Positions 1 to 8,955 are shown, counted from the first letter of the stretch. The stretch is DNA of 64,000 nt from Paracoccus sp. M683 (GCF_007096355.1 NZ_VKDF01000013.1:1-64000); one strand, 5' to 3'. Notes: generated by a model not told the origin, from the sequence alone. Numbers and translations: made by a program.

Positions 1-144
1 CGGCGTGGCGAACTTCGGCTCGATCGTGCCCCCCGCCAGGTGCTTGGTAATCGTGTTGCGCGAAAGGCCGGTGCGCCGCGCGATCTCGCGGACCGACAGC
101 TTCTGCCGCAAGTGCATGCGTCGGATGATGTTCAAAAGTCCCAT
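1..144 (-). CDS. istA: IS21-family transposase IstA, N-terminal 48 residues (partial)
   Basis: IstA is the DDE transposase of IS21 elements and works with the ATPase IstB. Only the N-terminal helix-turn-helix is inside the window. It starts at ATG 144 with MGLLNIIRRMH and shows the recognition-helix motif REIARRTGLSRNTITKHL at about residues 19-36, typical of IS21 transposases. The catalytic core lies off the left edge, so whether the element is intact cannot be judged. The family call is firm; the reading frame is open to position 1. Confidence 0.8.
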   Translation of the reverse strand, partial: MGLLNIIRRMHLRQKLSVREIARRTGLSRNTITKHLAGGTIEPKFATP

Positions 145-257
145 GTGGATCACTCCCGTTACCCCCGCCGCTCAACGCTTTGGGGAAAGGTTCACATGGC
201 TCACTTCTCAGTGGAAATTACGCGCCGATCCGCCTCAGTTCTGGGTGGAAATCAACA
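1..257 (-). mobile_element. IS21-family element, terminal part (runs off the left edge)
   Basis: The stretch holds the start of an IstA-type transposase and about 110 bp of terminal sequence. The end reads TGTTGATTTCCACCCAGAAC inward from 257, followed by a second related block (TTTCCACTGAGAAGTG, 208-223), which is the repeated terminal arrangement usual in IS21 elements. The outer TG/CA end at 256-257 coincides exactly with the point where methylase homology stops, so the element is inserted in the dam-like gene. It is a different IS21 lineage from the copy at 40271-42712, whose IstA N-terminus is unrelated in detail. Confidence 0.75.
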
Positions 258-860
258 GGCATGATCGTCTGGCGTCATTTCGTGCCGGTAATCTTTCCCC
301 CGACCACGTGTTTCCGGAAGATAGGGCGGATCGACATAGTGAACGGTCTTTGGTCCATCGTGCGCCTGCATCACCTGCACAGCTGGCCGCTGCTCAATCA
401 CTACACCGCGCATCCGCTCGGCCGAGACCCGCACCGTTTCAGGCATGCTTGCCCAGCCATGTACCGGAAGGGTGCCTGCCCGCATTCCTGCTGCGCGAAA
501 TCCGGTGCGCTTGTGGATCCCCGATGATCCGTGACCGAAATGCGATCGCGCCAGAACTCGGCGTGCGCGCTCGATATCTGATGACGCTTCCTGATAGCCC
601 GTCTGATGTTCCGCGCGGGCGAATGGCGTCAGGGCTATGGCGGCTGCCAGCGCGTCGGGTTTGTCGCGGAGGACGCGAAACAGCGTCACCATGTCTCCAT
701 CCAGATCATTATAAACCTCAAGGCGGGATCTCTGCTTAGCCAGCAGCACAGCGGCGCCACCCCCGAAAGGCTCCACATAGCAATCATGCTCCGGGAAAAG
801 GCCGATGATTTTGCCGGCCACCAGCACTTTTCCGCCATGGTATCTGATCAGTGCGCCCAT
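252..860 (-). pseudogene. Dam-type (D12 class) adenine-N6 DNA methyltransferase, 3' end cut off by IS21
   Basis: This class of enzyme methylates adenine N6 in a short DNA site using S-adenosylmethionine. The ATG at 860 gives MGALIRYHGGKVLVA, the usual N-terminal (R)YxGGK start. Motif I is FGGGAAVLLAK (about residues 32-42) and the catalytic motif IV is DPPY near residue 178. The protein stops at residue 202 right after EMTPDDHA, where relatives continue with a further helical segment. The last codons and the stop lie in the IS21 end, so about 50-80 C-terminal residues are missing. It is transcribed away from the phage genes to its right. Phages often carry such orphan methylases; activity after truncation is doubtful. 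Confidence 0.85.
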
Positions 861-985
861 AGGCTTATCGCTCCGGCGTCAGGTGGAATTTTGGTTCCGG
901 TCTCTCCCGGATGTCACGACAACGGCGGCTCCACGCCCAATATCTCTATTACACCGTAGCGCCGGGCTTACTACCGAAAGCGCGC

Positions 986-1366
986 ATGAGCCGTCTCTTT
1001 CCCGGATGCCTCTGCGGTGGTCGTTCACCTTCAGCATTCCACCCATCCGGTCGGTGGCCCTCCCCTAGCCAGTCTCGGGGTAGGAAGCTCCGCTTTTATG
1101 ACCGCAGGTCAAACTGGCGTCGCGAATATCGTGCCCATTCGGGCGATTTTGGGAAGAAGGATGACGCCCGTGTCCTGGACGCAGGGAAAACCATCCTCGC
1201 CTCCGGATCAGCGTCGCTCGCCAAAGCCACCACCGCCAACATTCTGGCGCTGTCCGCGTCGCAGAACGGCAAGGATGTCGGAATCGGCGTGAAGCCCTCG
1301 GCCAACATCGCCTATGTCCCCGCGACGCCGGCGAACATCAAGCTGATCGTCACCTACAAGGCCTGA
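986..1366 (+). CDS. Phage hypothetical protein, C-terminal part recognisable, 5' end uncertain
   Basis: The last 60 or so residues (from about 1185) read like a real structural protein: a small, Ala/Ser/Thr-rich, beta-like sequence ending in PANIKLIVTYKA. It lies just before the phage head-tail genes in the same orientation, with 77 bp to the next gene. The upstream part of the frame is Arg/Ser/Pro-rich and looks non-native. A good alternative start (ATG 1098) is in another frame, so the gene is either 5'-truncated or frameshifted. A decoration or capsid-associated role is a guess from position only. Positions 861-1097 otherwise hold only the spacer upstream of the divergent methylase. Confidence 0.4.
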   Translation: MSRLFPGCLCGGRSPSAFHPSGRWPSPSQSRGRKLRFYDRRSNWRREYRAHSGDFGKKDDARVLDAGKTILASGSASLAKATTANILALSASQNGKDVGIGVKPSANIAYVPATPANIKLIVTYKA

Positions 1367-1443
1367 TCAGCCAATCGCGCATCTGTGCGCCCGGACAGGG
1401 CGCGCGGTTGTCCTGCCACTCAAGCGAAGATTGGAGCCGATAA

Positions 1444-1884
1444 ATGGCCGTCATCGAGAGCATCATTCGCCGCGCTGCCGGGACCATCGTCAAGATGGAC
1501 GGCACCACCTACCATTTCAAGGATACCGGCGAGCATGACGGGGCTCACGTTACCACCGTCACCAACGTCAACCATGCTGGCCGCTTCCTCAAGCACCCCG
1601 AAGGCTATCGCCTGCTGGGCGATGACGGCAGCGATTTCACCGCGCCCAATCCCAGCGTGCAATCGTCCGAGACCCCGCCGATTGACCCGGACACCGGCGA
1701 CAACATGACGGCGCTGGAAGGTGGAGACGGCAGCCAGACGCCCGCCCTGACCGTCGAGATCATCGATGCGATGACCGACGAGGAACTGGCTGAAGCGTAT
1801 GAACAGGCCGAGGGGCGCAAGCCCGGCAACACGAAGCCCGAAACCATCCGGGCCAAGCTGAAAGAACTGATCGGCGCGAACTGA
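1444..1884 (+). CDS. Phage hypothetical protein with SAP/HeH-like C-terminus
   Basis: 146 aa, starting MAVIESIIRRAAGTIV at ATG 1444. The N-terminal 50 residues form a compact beta-rich block (DGTTYHFKDTGEHDG). A Pro/Asp-rich linker follows, and a short helical tail (about residues 108-144) with EELAEAYEQAEGRKPGNTK then ETIRAKLKELI. That tail resembles the SAP/HeH/LEM-like helix-extended-helix motif found at the C-termini of small phage head proteins near the connector genes. It sits between the capsid-side fragment and two adaptor-like genes, which suggests a head-completion or decoration role, but the family was not identified with certainty. Confidence 0.6.
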   Translation: MAVIESIIRRAAGTIVKMDGTTYHFKDTGEHDGAHVTTVTNVNHAGRFLKHPEGYRLLGDDGSDFTAPNPSVQSSETPPIDPDTGDNMTALEGGDGSQTPALTVEIIDAMTDEELAEAYEQAEGRKPGNTKPETIRAKLKELIGAN

Positions 1885-1931
1885 TCCGCGCCGCAGTCGC
1901 AACACAGTGATCCAGAAGGGGATGCACGACC

Positions 1932-2639
1932 ATGGCATTTACAGCAGCCGCAGTCATGAAGCGTGCATCCACCATTCTGCAGGACGCCGGCGCCGTTCGC
2001 TGGACCGCCATCGAACTGCATGACTGGCTCAATCAGGCTCTGGTGGAAATCGCCACCATGAAGCCCAATGCCAAGACCGCCGTGGTCGAACTCGATTTGG
2101 TGCCGGGCACCGTGCAGGAACTCGCCGCCGAATATACCTGCCTCTCGCGCGTCATGCGTAACGCTGGTGCCACGGGCGGTCGCGCCATCACGACCCTGTT
2201 CCGCCGCGAAATCCTCGACCAGCAGATGCCAGGCTGGCAGGACAGCACCGTCCTTCCCAATGCCGCAGTGGTCAGCATGGTCTTTCAGGATCTCGCCGCG
2301 CCACGCACCTTCTGGGTCGTTCCGGGCAACACAGGCACCGGGTCGATTGAGGCCATTGTCGGCATGAACCCCACGCCGGTCGCTCTGCCCGTGCAGGTGG
2401 CGGATCGCCTTCTGGTCGACAACTACACGAACAACGTGGATCTGCCCGACGCGTATCAGACCATCGTCCTCGATCTTCTTCTGTTCCGTGCCTTCTCGAA
2501 GGACAGCGCCGCGCCCGATGCCGCCGGCCGGGCCAATGCCCATTTCCAAAAGGCCGCCGCAGCCGTCCAGGCGCTGATTGCCGGGGAATCGGCCATGTCC
2601 CTCGCGGGTTCAGTCGCCGCTCAAGCCGCTGCCGGCTGA
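1932..2639 (+). CDS. Phage head-tail adaptor-like protein (DUF6682-like), first copy
   Basis: 235 aa from ATG 1932, preceded by a GGGGATGCAC ribosome site. The opening helix-rich segment (MAFTAAAVMKRASTILQDAG, then VRWTAIELHDWLNQALVEIA) resembles the adaptor proteins of short-tailed phages that line the head-to-tail vertex. The middle is beta-rich with DAYQTIVLDLLLFRAFSKDS late in the protein (about residues 175-195), followed by an Ala-rich helical end. The next gene, 12 bp downstream, has the same overall plan (helical start, beta middle, YxxxVPDWM-type helix), so the two are probably adjacent ring components. The role is inferred from size, fold pattern and position ahead of the nozzle-like protein. 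Confidence 0.65.
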   Translation: MAFTAAAVMKRASTILQDAGAVRWTAIELHDWLNQALVEIATMKPNAKTAVVELDLVPGTVQELAAEYTCLSRVMRNAGATGGRAITTLFRREILDQQMPGWQDSTVLPNAAVVSMVFQDLAAPRTFWVVPGNTGTGSIEAIVGMNPTPVALPVQVADRLLVDNYTNNVDLPDAYQTIVLDLLLFRAFSKDSAAPDAAGRANAHFQKAAAAVQALIAGESAMSLAGSVAAQAAAG

Positions 2640-2651
2640 TAGGGGGACACC

Positions 2652-3305
2652 ATGCCCCTTGCGCGCCTCAACACCCTCTTGCCGCTCATCCTGCCAAAGG
2701 CGACGAACTGCCCCCCATCCGTCGCTGCGCAGCAGGCGCGCATGGCGGCCATCGAGTTCTGTGAACGCACGCGCTGCTGGCGACAGGTCAGCACCGTGAC
2801 CGTGACAGGGCCGAACGAGGCGCTGACCGTCGCTCCGCCCGAGGCCGCGATCTACGAGATCGAAAGTGCCAGCTTCGGTGAAGGTGACACCCCGCTTTAC
2901 CCGACGCAGCATACTGACTTGTTGGGCATGCGCACCGGACGCCCGGCCTATATCACGCAGGTCAGCCCCAATCAGGTGACCATCTTTCCGTTCGACCAGG
3001 CAGTTGACCTCGATATTTCGCTTTTCCTCAAGCCGCGGGTCGAGGATGAATATGGCACGGATCCGCTTGACCCGCTGTTCAACCGATACGACGTGGTGCC
3101 GGACTGGATGCTGACCCAGCACGGCCACAGGCTTGTCGACGGGGCCCTTGGACGCATCCTGGCAATCCCGAACCAGCCATGGACCGATATGGCCCGCGCC
3201 GGGTATCACGCCGGCCTGTTCAATGACGCCTGCAACGCCAAGTTCCACCAGCAGGTGCGCGGCCAACAGCGGGCGCGGGCGCGGTCCCGATTTCAGGATT
3301 TTTGA
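2652..3305 (+). CDS. Phage tail adaptor/tubular-A-like protein, second copy
   Basis: 217 aa from ATG 2652 with a clear ribosome site (AGGGGGACACC). Helical N-terminus (LARLNTLLPLILPKATNCPP), a beta-rich centre (IYEIESASFGEGDTPLYPTQ; ITQVSPNQVTIFPFDQAV), then LFNRYDVVPDWMLTQHGHRL and a basic, Gln/Arg-rich tail. The pattern "decision helix, beta core, long C-terminal helices" is that of gatekeeper/adaptor proteins (T7 gp11-like) in podoviruses. It is spaced 12 bp from the preceding adaptor-like gene and 3 bp from the next one, so the three are probably co-translated. Assignment is by architecture and order, not by a strong motif. Confidence 0.6.
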   Translation: MPLARLNTLLPLILPKATNCPPSVAAQQARMAAIEFCERTRCWRQVSTVTVTGPNEALTVAPPEAAIYEIESASFGEGDTPLYPTQHTDLLGMRTGRPAYITQVSPNQVTIFPFDQAVDLDISLFLKPRVEDEYGTDPLDPLFNRYDVVPDWMLTQHGHRLVDGALGRILAIPNQPWTDMARAGYHAGLFNDACNAKFHQQVRGQQRARARSRFQDF

Positions 3306-3308
3306 TCC

Positions 3309-4886
3309 ATGGCCAAGATCGAACTCAGGGGCTTTGCGGGGGAAATGCCGAAGGCCCAGCCCTTCTATCTGCCTGAGACGCACGCATCGTCCTGCCTCAA
3401 TGCCCGGCTTGAGAACGGCGAACTGTCGCCCTTCCGCATGCCAGACGATATCCACACCCTGCCCGCATCCGCCCAGCAGATTTACCTGCACGGCGCGACA
3501 TGGATCAGCGCCGGCACCGATGCCGATTTTGTTCCGGGCCCGGTGGCTCATGACCGGCTCTATTTCACACAGGACGGTGGCCCTGCATCGGTTCGCGTGG
3601 CCGGGCAGACGTATGATCTTGCCATCCCGACACCAATCACCGCGCCGACGCTGGCCCGTAATGGCACACTTGTCACGGCCGCTGCTGAGGATTTCGCCTA
3701 TGCGTGGACCTGGGTGACGAGTCTGGGCGAAGAAACCGCCCCATCGCCCTTGTCAGCCCGCATCGCCATGTCGCCCGGCAATACCGTCACCCTTAGCAAC
3801 CTGCCCGGCGCGGTGCCGCCCAATCGCCTGATCACGCACAAGCGCATCTATCGAGCGGCAACAACCGCATCCGGCGCAACCGAACTGTTCTACATTGCCC
3901 AGATCGCAGCCTCGGCGGTTTCGTATCTGCATGACCCTGCCGCTACCCCGGATCAGGAAGTCATCTCGACGCTGAATTTTGGCCCGCCGCCGGTCGGTCT
4001 CGAAGGTCTGACCGCGATGCCCAATGGCATGATGGCCGCCTTTCGTGGCAAGGAACTCTGGTTCTGCGAACCCTATCAGCCTCACGCATGGCCAGCGGCC
4101 TATATGCTGACCACCAATGACCTGATCATCGGTCTGGCCGCCTTCGGAACGTCGCTGGCGATCCTGACGACAGGGACGCCCTATGTGGCCCAAGGCCTGC
4201 ACCCCGACCAGATGGTCATGGAGAAGTCGGAACAGCCATTCCCGTGCATCGCCAAGCGCAGCATCGTGGACATGGGATATTCGGCCATCTATGCCTCGAC
4301 CGATGGTCTCGTTGAGATCAGTTCCGGCGCACAGGCCCGACTGATCAGCGCCGAGTTCTGGAGCAGACAGCAATGGAACGCGAAGCAGCCCTATAACATT
4401 CGGGCCGCGCGCCTCGGCACGCGCTATGTCATGTCGGCACTGCCGGAAGGCGAGACAACGCGCCGCATCGACCTGATCGACACATCGGGCCAGCAGCCCT
4501 TTCTGGTGCCAACCAGTTATCTCGCCCGCGCCCTCTATTCGCACATCGAATCCGGTCGACTCTATATCTTGCGCCCCGATGGCGTGACCATTGCGGAGTT
4601 TGACAGCCCAGACGGCGGCCTCTCGTCCTTCACCTGGCGGTCCAAGCCGTTCAGGATTGTGCCCGAGCAGTCGTTTGGCGCCGCCATCATCAGCACCGAA
4701 AGCGGCGATGGCGCTGTCACCATGAACGTCTATGCCGATGGCGCGCTGTTCCATTCGTCCGCGGTCAAGGACCAGATATTCCGCCTGCCCTCGGGGATGG
4801 CAAAGACCTGGCAGATCGAATTGACCGGAACCGCGACTGTGATCCGCGCGGCGATCGCCCATGTGATGGGAGACCTCGCCGGATGA
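3309..4886 (+). CDS. Phage tail nozzle/propeller-like protein
   Basis: 525 aa from ATG 3309. The start MAKIELRGFAGEMPKAQPFY is typical of a family of podovirus tail proteins, with early mention of many short beta strands. A fibronectin-like stretch lies around residues 115-220 (WTWVTSLGEETAPSPLS ... RLITHKRIYRA), followed by repeated propeller-like blades (AAFRGKELWFCEP; YSAIYASTDGLVEIS; LYSHIESGRLYILRPDG). It lies between the adaptor-like genes and the long fibre, the place of T7 gp12 or P22 gp10 nozzle proteins. The stop overlaps the next start by 4 bp (ATGA). The role as distal tail tube is an inference. Confidence 0.65.
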   Translation: MAKIELRGFAGEMPKAQPFYLPETHASSCLNARLENGELSPFRMPDDIHTLPASAQQIYLHGATWISAGTDADFVPGPVAHDRLYFTQDGGPASVRVAGQTYDLAIPTPITAPTLARNGTLVTAAAEDFAYAWTWVTSLGEETAPSPLSARIAMSPGNTVTLSNLPGAVPPNRLITHKRIYRAATTASGATELFYIAQIAASAVSYLHDPAATPDQEVISTLNFGPPPVGLEGLTAMPNGMMAAFRGKELWFCEPYQPHAWPAAYMLTTNDLIIGLAAFGTSLAILTTGTPYVAQGLHPDQMVMEKSEQPFPCIAKRSIVDMGYSAIYASTDGLVEISSGAQARLISAEFWSRQQWNAKQPYNIRAARLGTRYVMSALPEGETTRRIDLIDTSGQQPFLVPTSYLARALYSHIESGRLYILRPDGVTIAEFDSPDGGLSSFTWRSKPFRIVPEQSFGAAIISTESGDGAVTMNVYADGALFHSSAVKDQIFRLPSGMAKTWQIELTGTATVIRAAIAHVMGDLAG

Positions 4887-7800
4887 ACAACCCGACGCTT
4901 GATCGCGCCCTGCGGGCCAAGATCGAAGAAATTCTCGGCGAGCGCGGCACGAAGCCAAACCAAGCAGTTCGGTTCAGGGATATTGAGGGGCTGGCCTTCG
5001 GTGCAGGACTGGCCAAGCAGGTCAAGGATATCGCCGAGAAGGTCGCGCGTGACATCGCAGAAAGCTACGACGGCGCTGACACTGACCTCGCTGAACTGCA
5101 AGCCGAGGTTGCTGATCTGCGACACCGCGCCGATGCCGCAGCAACGGCCGCCGCCAACGCCGAGGCGGCCGCGGCCAACGCCACAGCTTACACCGACGCC
5201 GAGGTGCAGAGCGCACGCGATGATCTGGCGGTCGATTATCAGACGGCGGTCGCTGCGGCACAGGACGCGCTTGCGCACGCTGACGAAGCGGAGCAGTGGT
5301 CAATATCGTCTGAGGCCAACGTGACGCGGCTCTTTCCAGAGGATTTTCGCGACGACGGGGCCTTCTGGACCGAAAATCTTGGCCTTCCACCAACGGCGGC
5401 CAGCGTTCTTCCGCCATTCTCTCAAATCATGAGCGAGGCCCTTGTCGGAGATTTCATCAGGCTTGAGGCTGTGGCCAGCCGCGACCAGAGGGTCGTATCG
5501 CGCGGCGTGATCAGGTTTTCCGAGGGTCGGACAATCCGCGTGACGGCAAAGGTCCGAACTATCGGCGGCACGTCTGGAAAACTGCGCCTGCTATTCGCGG
5601 TCAAACGGGCAGACTACACAAACGCACGAAACCTGTTCTGGAGTAATGCCTTAACCACGTCCACAGCAGACACATGGCAGACGTTCACCTTTGATCAACT
5701 GTTGCCAGCACCGCAGGCCAACGAGGTCTGGTTGCAGATCGGGCTTTATGCCAATTCCAACGCTACCCCGGACGTGGATTGCGATATCGCGTTCATCCGC
5801 ATTGAGGACGTGACCAGTCTGGTTGCAGGCGAACAGGCGGCAGCCGCCGCCGAAATCGCCAGGACCGACGCCATCGCCGCCAAGGGCGACGCTGAAAGCG
5901 CATCGGCGGCGGCTCAAAGCAGCGCCACCCTTGCGGCCAGCAGCGAGGCGGCAGCCGCTTCGCAAGCCGACGCAGCGGGCAACAGCGCCGACGCAGCGGG
6001 CAACAGCGCCGACGCAGCAGCCAGCAGCGCCACGCTGGCAGGCACAGAGGCAGATGCGGCGGGCAGCAGCGCCGTCGCGGCCAACACCGCGCGACTGGCG
6101 GCCGAGACGGCCAGAACCGGATCACAGAGCGCGCAGGCCGGGTCACAACTGGCGCGGGATGAAGCCGTCACCGCCCGACAGAACGCAGAAACTGCCGCCG
6201 CATCGGCACAAACCACCCTGACCCTCAATTCCAAGGTGTCCTCTCGTGGCGTCGGAGTGCTGGAGGATCAGTTCCTTCAGGCGTCGGAATGGTCTGAAAT
6301 CAAACCCGCCGGCAACACCATCACCAAGACCGCCAATGCCCTCTATCCGATCGGGCAGACATGGGAATTTCAGACCGCCGGAACCAACGATGTAGGTATC
6401 CGCATTCTGGACAGCCCGTCATCCATCTGGTCCGGCACGAAGAACGCCAAGGCCTATGTCGCCGAGGTCGAGTTCACGCCGGTTTCCGGGTTACTGACGG
6501 GCGCGGCGGTGCGCCTGTTCTGGAAGAACACGGTCGGCACGGGTTTCGCGACGACGGCGCTGTTCAGCAATGATGCGCTGGCAGCGCCGAGTGATAATGG
6601 CAGGACGAACACGTTCCGGGCCCTTCTCAAGCGCCCGGCAGGATTTTCGGGAACCTTCTACAGCCACACCCTCATCGTTTATGCGGACGTGGGCCCCAAT
6701 CGCTATGCCAAGACTATCCGCTTTCACAGGGTCAACCTTCGGCCCGCGACCGAGGAAGAATTGGGGCTCGGCGAGGTCAGCGCAGCGGTTCAGGCCACGC
6801 TGGCCGAAAACTACTTCACGCGCGCCGAAACCAACATCGCTATCGCAAATGCCGACCTGACCCTGAATGCCTCGCTGGGTGAGACGTTTTCGTCGGTCGA
6901 GAGTTCGAAAACCGCCATCGCCTCGCTGAACGGGTCGGTGGCGCGGTTCCGCAATGTCGTGACGGTCAATGGTGAACAGCGTGCCGGGATTGAGGTTGTG
7001 GCCTTTGACGGCGCCGGGTCAGGCACCGGATCGGTGATGAAGCTGATCGGTGATAACGTGATCGCCGAGGGCACACTGTCCGGCCGCGAGGTCGTGGTGC
7101 ATGACGGATCGGCCAATATGTTCCCCGATCCCGCTTTCTTACTCAAATCCTTCTCGGGATGGACGCTAAACAGCGTTGCGGCCAGCAACTTCTCCCTGAT
7201 CGCCACCTCTGCGATCCCCGGAGCGATTAGCGTCAACAATGCCAAATCCGAAGCCTGCCTTTACATAACGAGCCATCCGGGTCAGGGCGACGCCATCATG
7301 TCCAGCCCGAAATTTAGCGTCGCCCCTGGCGAGCAGTTCGAGCTTGGTTATGACTTGGCCGTGCAGTTAGGGCAATATCACATGTTCTCGCTTCGCCTGC
7401 GCGTTCACGACAAGGACGGTGCACTGCTGGCCACGCTTGGCGTTCAGACCGATACGGCGACCGCAGCGTGGCGGACCTTTTCCGGCACCGTAACGATCCC
7501 AGCCAATGCGACACATGCCGATATCCAAGTGGTCAGTAGGGACGTCACAGGCATGCAGACAGGCTATGCCGCCGCCAGCAACTTCACCGTGATCCGCAAG
7601 CGGACCGGCCGGACGCTGATCACGCCCAACAGCCTGACCACCGATCTGGTTGACACGAACGATTTCAACGCCTCTGGTCTGGCAGTGTTCGGCGGCACGC
7701 TGCAGTCCGACAACTTCAATCAGGCCAACGGCACGGGCTGGCGGATCACGAAGGCCGGTCAGTTGATTGTTCCATCTGCATCAATCACCACGGCAAATCT

Positions 7801-8308
7801 GGAAGATGCGTCGATCACCTCGGCCAAGATCGGAAACACGATCCAGTCGGACAACTTCAATCAGGCCAACGGCACGGGCTGGCGCTTGTCAAAGAACGGC
7901 GGCCTGATCGTGCCGCACGCTTCAATAGGGACGCTGGATCTGGATGGCCGCGCCGTGACCGTGCAGCATCGCAAGGTGGTCAGCGGCAATTCCTTCAGCG
8001 CCAGTTCGTCTCTGGTCATCAGCTCGACCCCGGCCTCTGATCTGATCGTCGGCTATACGATCAATCTGGGCTATTATGCCGGACCAGGCAGCGACGGAGC
8101 CGCCTCGACCAGTATCAGCATGTCGCTTAACGGAACCCAGTTGATCTACGGCCTGCTGCCCGGCGCATATGGCGTGATGAGCTTGCTGGCAGGCGGTCCG
8201 GCGCGGGCCGGGAACAACAACTTCACTGTTACCTACGAGACCAACGTTCACGTTGGCAACGCACCCACGTTCGAAATTCATCAGATCATACTTGAGGCTA
8301 AGCGTTGA
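4883..8308 (+). CDS. Long phage tail fibre with carbohydrate-binding-like modules
   Basis: 1141 aa. The N-terminal ~140 residues are helical and Ala-rich (LAELQAEVADLRHR), followed by three jelly-roll-like modules at about 150-312, 455-625 and 745-912 (for example TADTWQTFTFDQLLPAPQAN; DTATAAWRTFSGTVTIPANA). These are the pattern of CBM-type lectin domains in fibres. Between the first two is an Ala/Ser coiled-coil-like linker (313-446) encoded partly by three tandem 21-bp units. Residues 940-1001 contain two copies of a short motif (QSDNFNQANGTGWR). The end is a beta-rich tip. It probably binds host surface polysaccharide. It is translationally coupled to the preceding gene (4-bp overlap) and to the next (TTGA overlap). 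Confidence 0.8.
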   Translation: MNNPTLDRALRAKIEEILGERGTKPNQAVRFRDIEGLAFGAGLAKQVKDIAEKVARDIAESYDGADTDLAELQAEVADLRHRADAAATAAANAEAAAANATAYTDAEVQSARDDLAVDYQTAVAAAQDALAHADEAEQWSISSEANVTRLFPEDFRDDGAFWTENLGLPPTAASVLPPFSQIMSEALVGDFIRLEAVASRDQRVVSRGVIRFSEGRTIRVTAKVRTIGGTSGKLRLLFAVKRADYTNARNLFWSNALTTSTADTWQTFTFDQLLPAPQANEVWLQIGLYANSNATPDVDCDIAFIRIEDVTSLVAGEQAAAAAEIARTDAIAAKGDAESASAAAQSSATLAASSEAAAASQADAAGNSADAAGNSADAAASSATLAGTEADAAGSSAVAANTARLAAETARTGSQSAQAGSQLARDEAVTARQNAETAAASAQTTLTLNSKVSSRGVGVLEDQFLQASEWSEIKPAGNTITKTANALYPIGQTWEFQTAGTNDVGIRILDSPSSIWSGTKNAKAYVAEVEFTPVSGLLTGAAVRLFWKNTVGTGFATTALFSNDALAAPSDNGRTNTFRALLKRPAGFSGTFYSHTLIVYADVGPNRYAKTIRFHRVNLRPATEEELGLGEVSAAVQATLAENYFTRAETNIAIANADLTLNASLGETFSSVESSKTAIASLNGSVARFRNVVTVNGEQRAGIEVVAFDGAGSGTGSVMKLIGDNVIAEGTLSGREVVVHDGSANMFPDPAFLLKSFSGWTLNSVAASNFSLIATSAIPGAISVNNAKSEACLYITSHPGQGDAIMSSPKFSVAPGEQFELGYDLAVQLGQYHMFSLRLRVHDKDGALLATLGVQTDTATAAWRTFSGTVTIPANATHADIQVVSRDVTGMQTGYAAASNFTVIRKRTGRTLITPNSLTTDLVDTNDFNASGLAVFGGTLQSDNFNQANGTGWRITKAGQLIVPSASITTANLEDASITSAKIGNTIQSDNFNQANGTGWRLSKNGGLIVPHASIGTLDLDGRAVTVQHRKVVSGNSFSASSSLVISSTPASDLIVGYTINLGYYAGPGSDGAASTSISMSLNGTQLIYGLLPGAYGVMSLLAGGPARAGNNNFTVTYETNVHVGNAPTFEIHQIILEAKR
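5966..6028 (+). repeat. Three tandem 21-bp units in the fibre gene
   Basis: Two exact copies of GCCGACGCAGCGGGCAACAG+C (5966-5986 and 5987-6007) and a diverged third (6008-6028). They encode repeated ADAAGNS heptads in the Ala-rich linker of the tail fibre. Such in-frame heptad repeats can change the length of the fibre shaft by slippage. Confidence 0.9.
7703..7884 (+). repeat. Pair of 41-bp direct repeats in the fibre gene
   Basis: Positions 7703-7743 and 7844-7884 are identical except for one base (CAGTCCGACAAC versus CAGTCGGACAAC). They lie 141 bp (47 codons) apart and encode QSDNFNQANGTGWR twice. This motif is a common shaft repeat in phage fibres and sits just before the C-terminal tip; the near-identity at DNA level suggests a recent duplication or gene conversion. 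Confidence 0.9.
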
Positions 8309-8853
8309 TTTTCTCGATCATCAACCCTGACGGATCCTGCGCGGCAGTCCTCGATGTCCCGGACAGGGAGACGGCAGAGCTGAACTGCGAGCCGGGGCAG
8401 ACGGTATTTGAAGGCGAGCTGGATCAGCTGACTGAATATCTGCGTGACGGGGTGGTCAGGACCTATCCGCCCCGGCCCGGCCAGTGGGCGGCGTTCGATC
8501 TGGCCACTGAGGCGTGGTTCGACCCCCGAACCACCGCTGACCTGGAGGCCGAATTGCAGGCCCGCCGCGATGGCGCATCGCTGAGCAAGTCGGCTTTCCT
8601 CGTTTCCTGCATGTCTTGCGGCCTTCTCAGCCCAGCCGAGGCCAGCGAGGCAGCCCAAGGCCTGATCCCGGCATCTTTCGCGCCTGCTGTCGCTGGGCTA
8701 AATCCTGAGCAGCGGGATACGCTGGCGGTCATATGGCCATCCGTGACGCAGATCGATCGCACCGATCCATTTATTCTGGCGCTCGCCTCATCCCTCGGGA
8801 TCAGCGATGAAACGCTCGACATGGTGTTCGGCCAGATCCCATTTAGTCCCTGA
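8305..8853 (+). CDS. Phage hypothetical protein after the fibre (fibre-assembly-like)
   Basis: 182 aa. The start is TTG 8305, overlapping the fibre stop as TTGA, with GAGG 8 bp upstream. The N-terminal half (FSIINPDGSCAAVLDVPDRE ... LTEYLRDGVVRTYPPRPG) and the centre (ATEAWFDPRTTADLEAELQA) are the layout of small proteins that follow tail fibres, in which a DUF4376-like or fibre-assembly segment precedes a helical tail. The C-terminal half is helical with SCGLLSPAEASEAAQGLIPA. It has no membrane segment or catalytic motif. Fibre chaperone or attachment is inferred from position. Confidence 0.6.
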   Translation: MIFSIINPDGSCAAVLDVPDRETAELNCEPGQTVFEGELDQLTEYLRDGVVRTYPPRPGQWAAFDLATEAWFDPRTTADLEAELQARRDGASLSKSAFLVSCMSCGLLSPAEASEAAQGLIPASFAPAVAGLNPEQRDTLAVIWPSVTQIDRTDPFILALASSLGISDETLDMVFGQIPFSP

Positions 8854-8955
8854 GCCGCTCACACCAGCCTATTCCGTCAGCGCCGACAATCGGCTATCAT
8901 CCCGCAACGATGCATGCAGGACGCCCCGCATCACCTCTCATTCAGGCGACCGCGC

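Noticed and set aside
5-739. 244-aa open frame on the + strand
   Set aside because: It runs antisense across the IS21 end and the dam-like gene; composition is Arg/Pro/Ser-rich and no family is seen.
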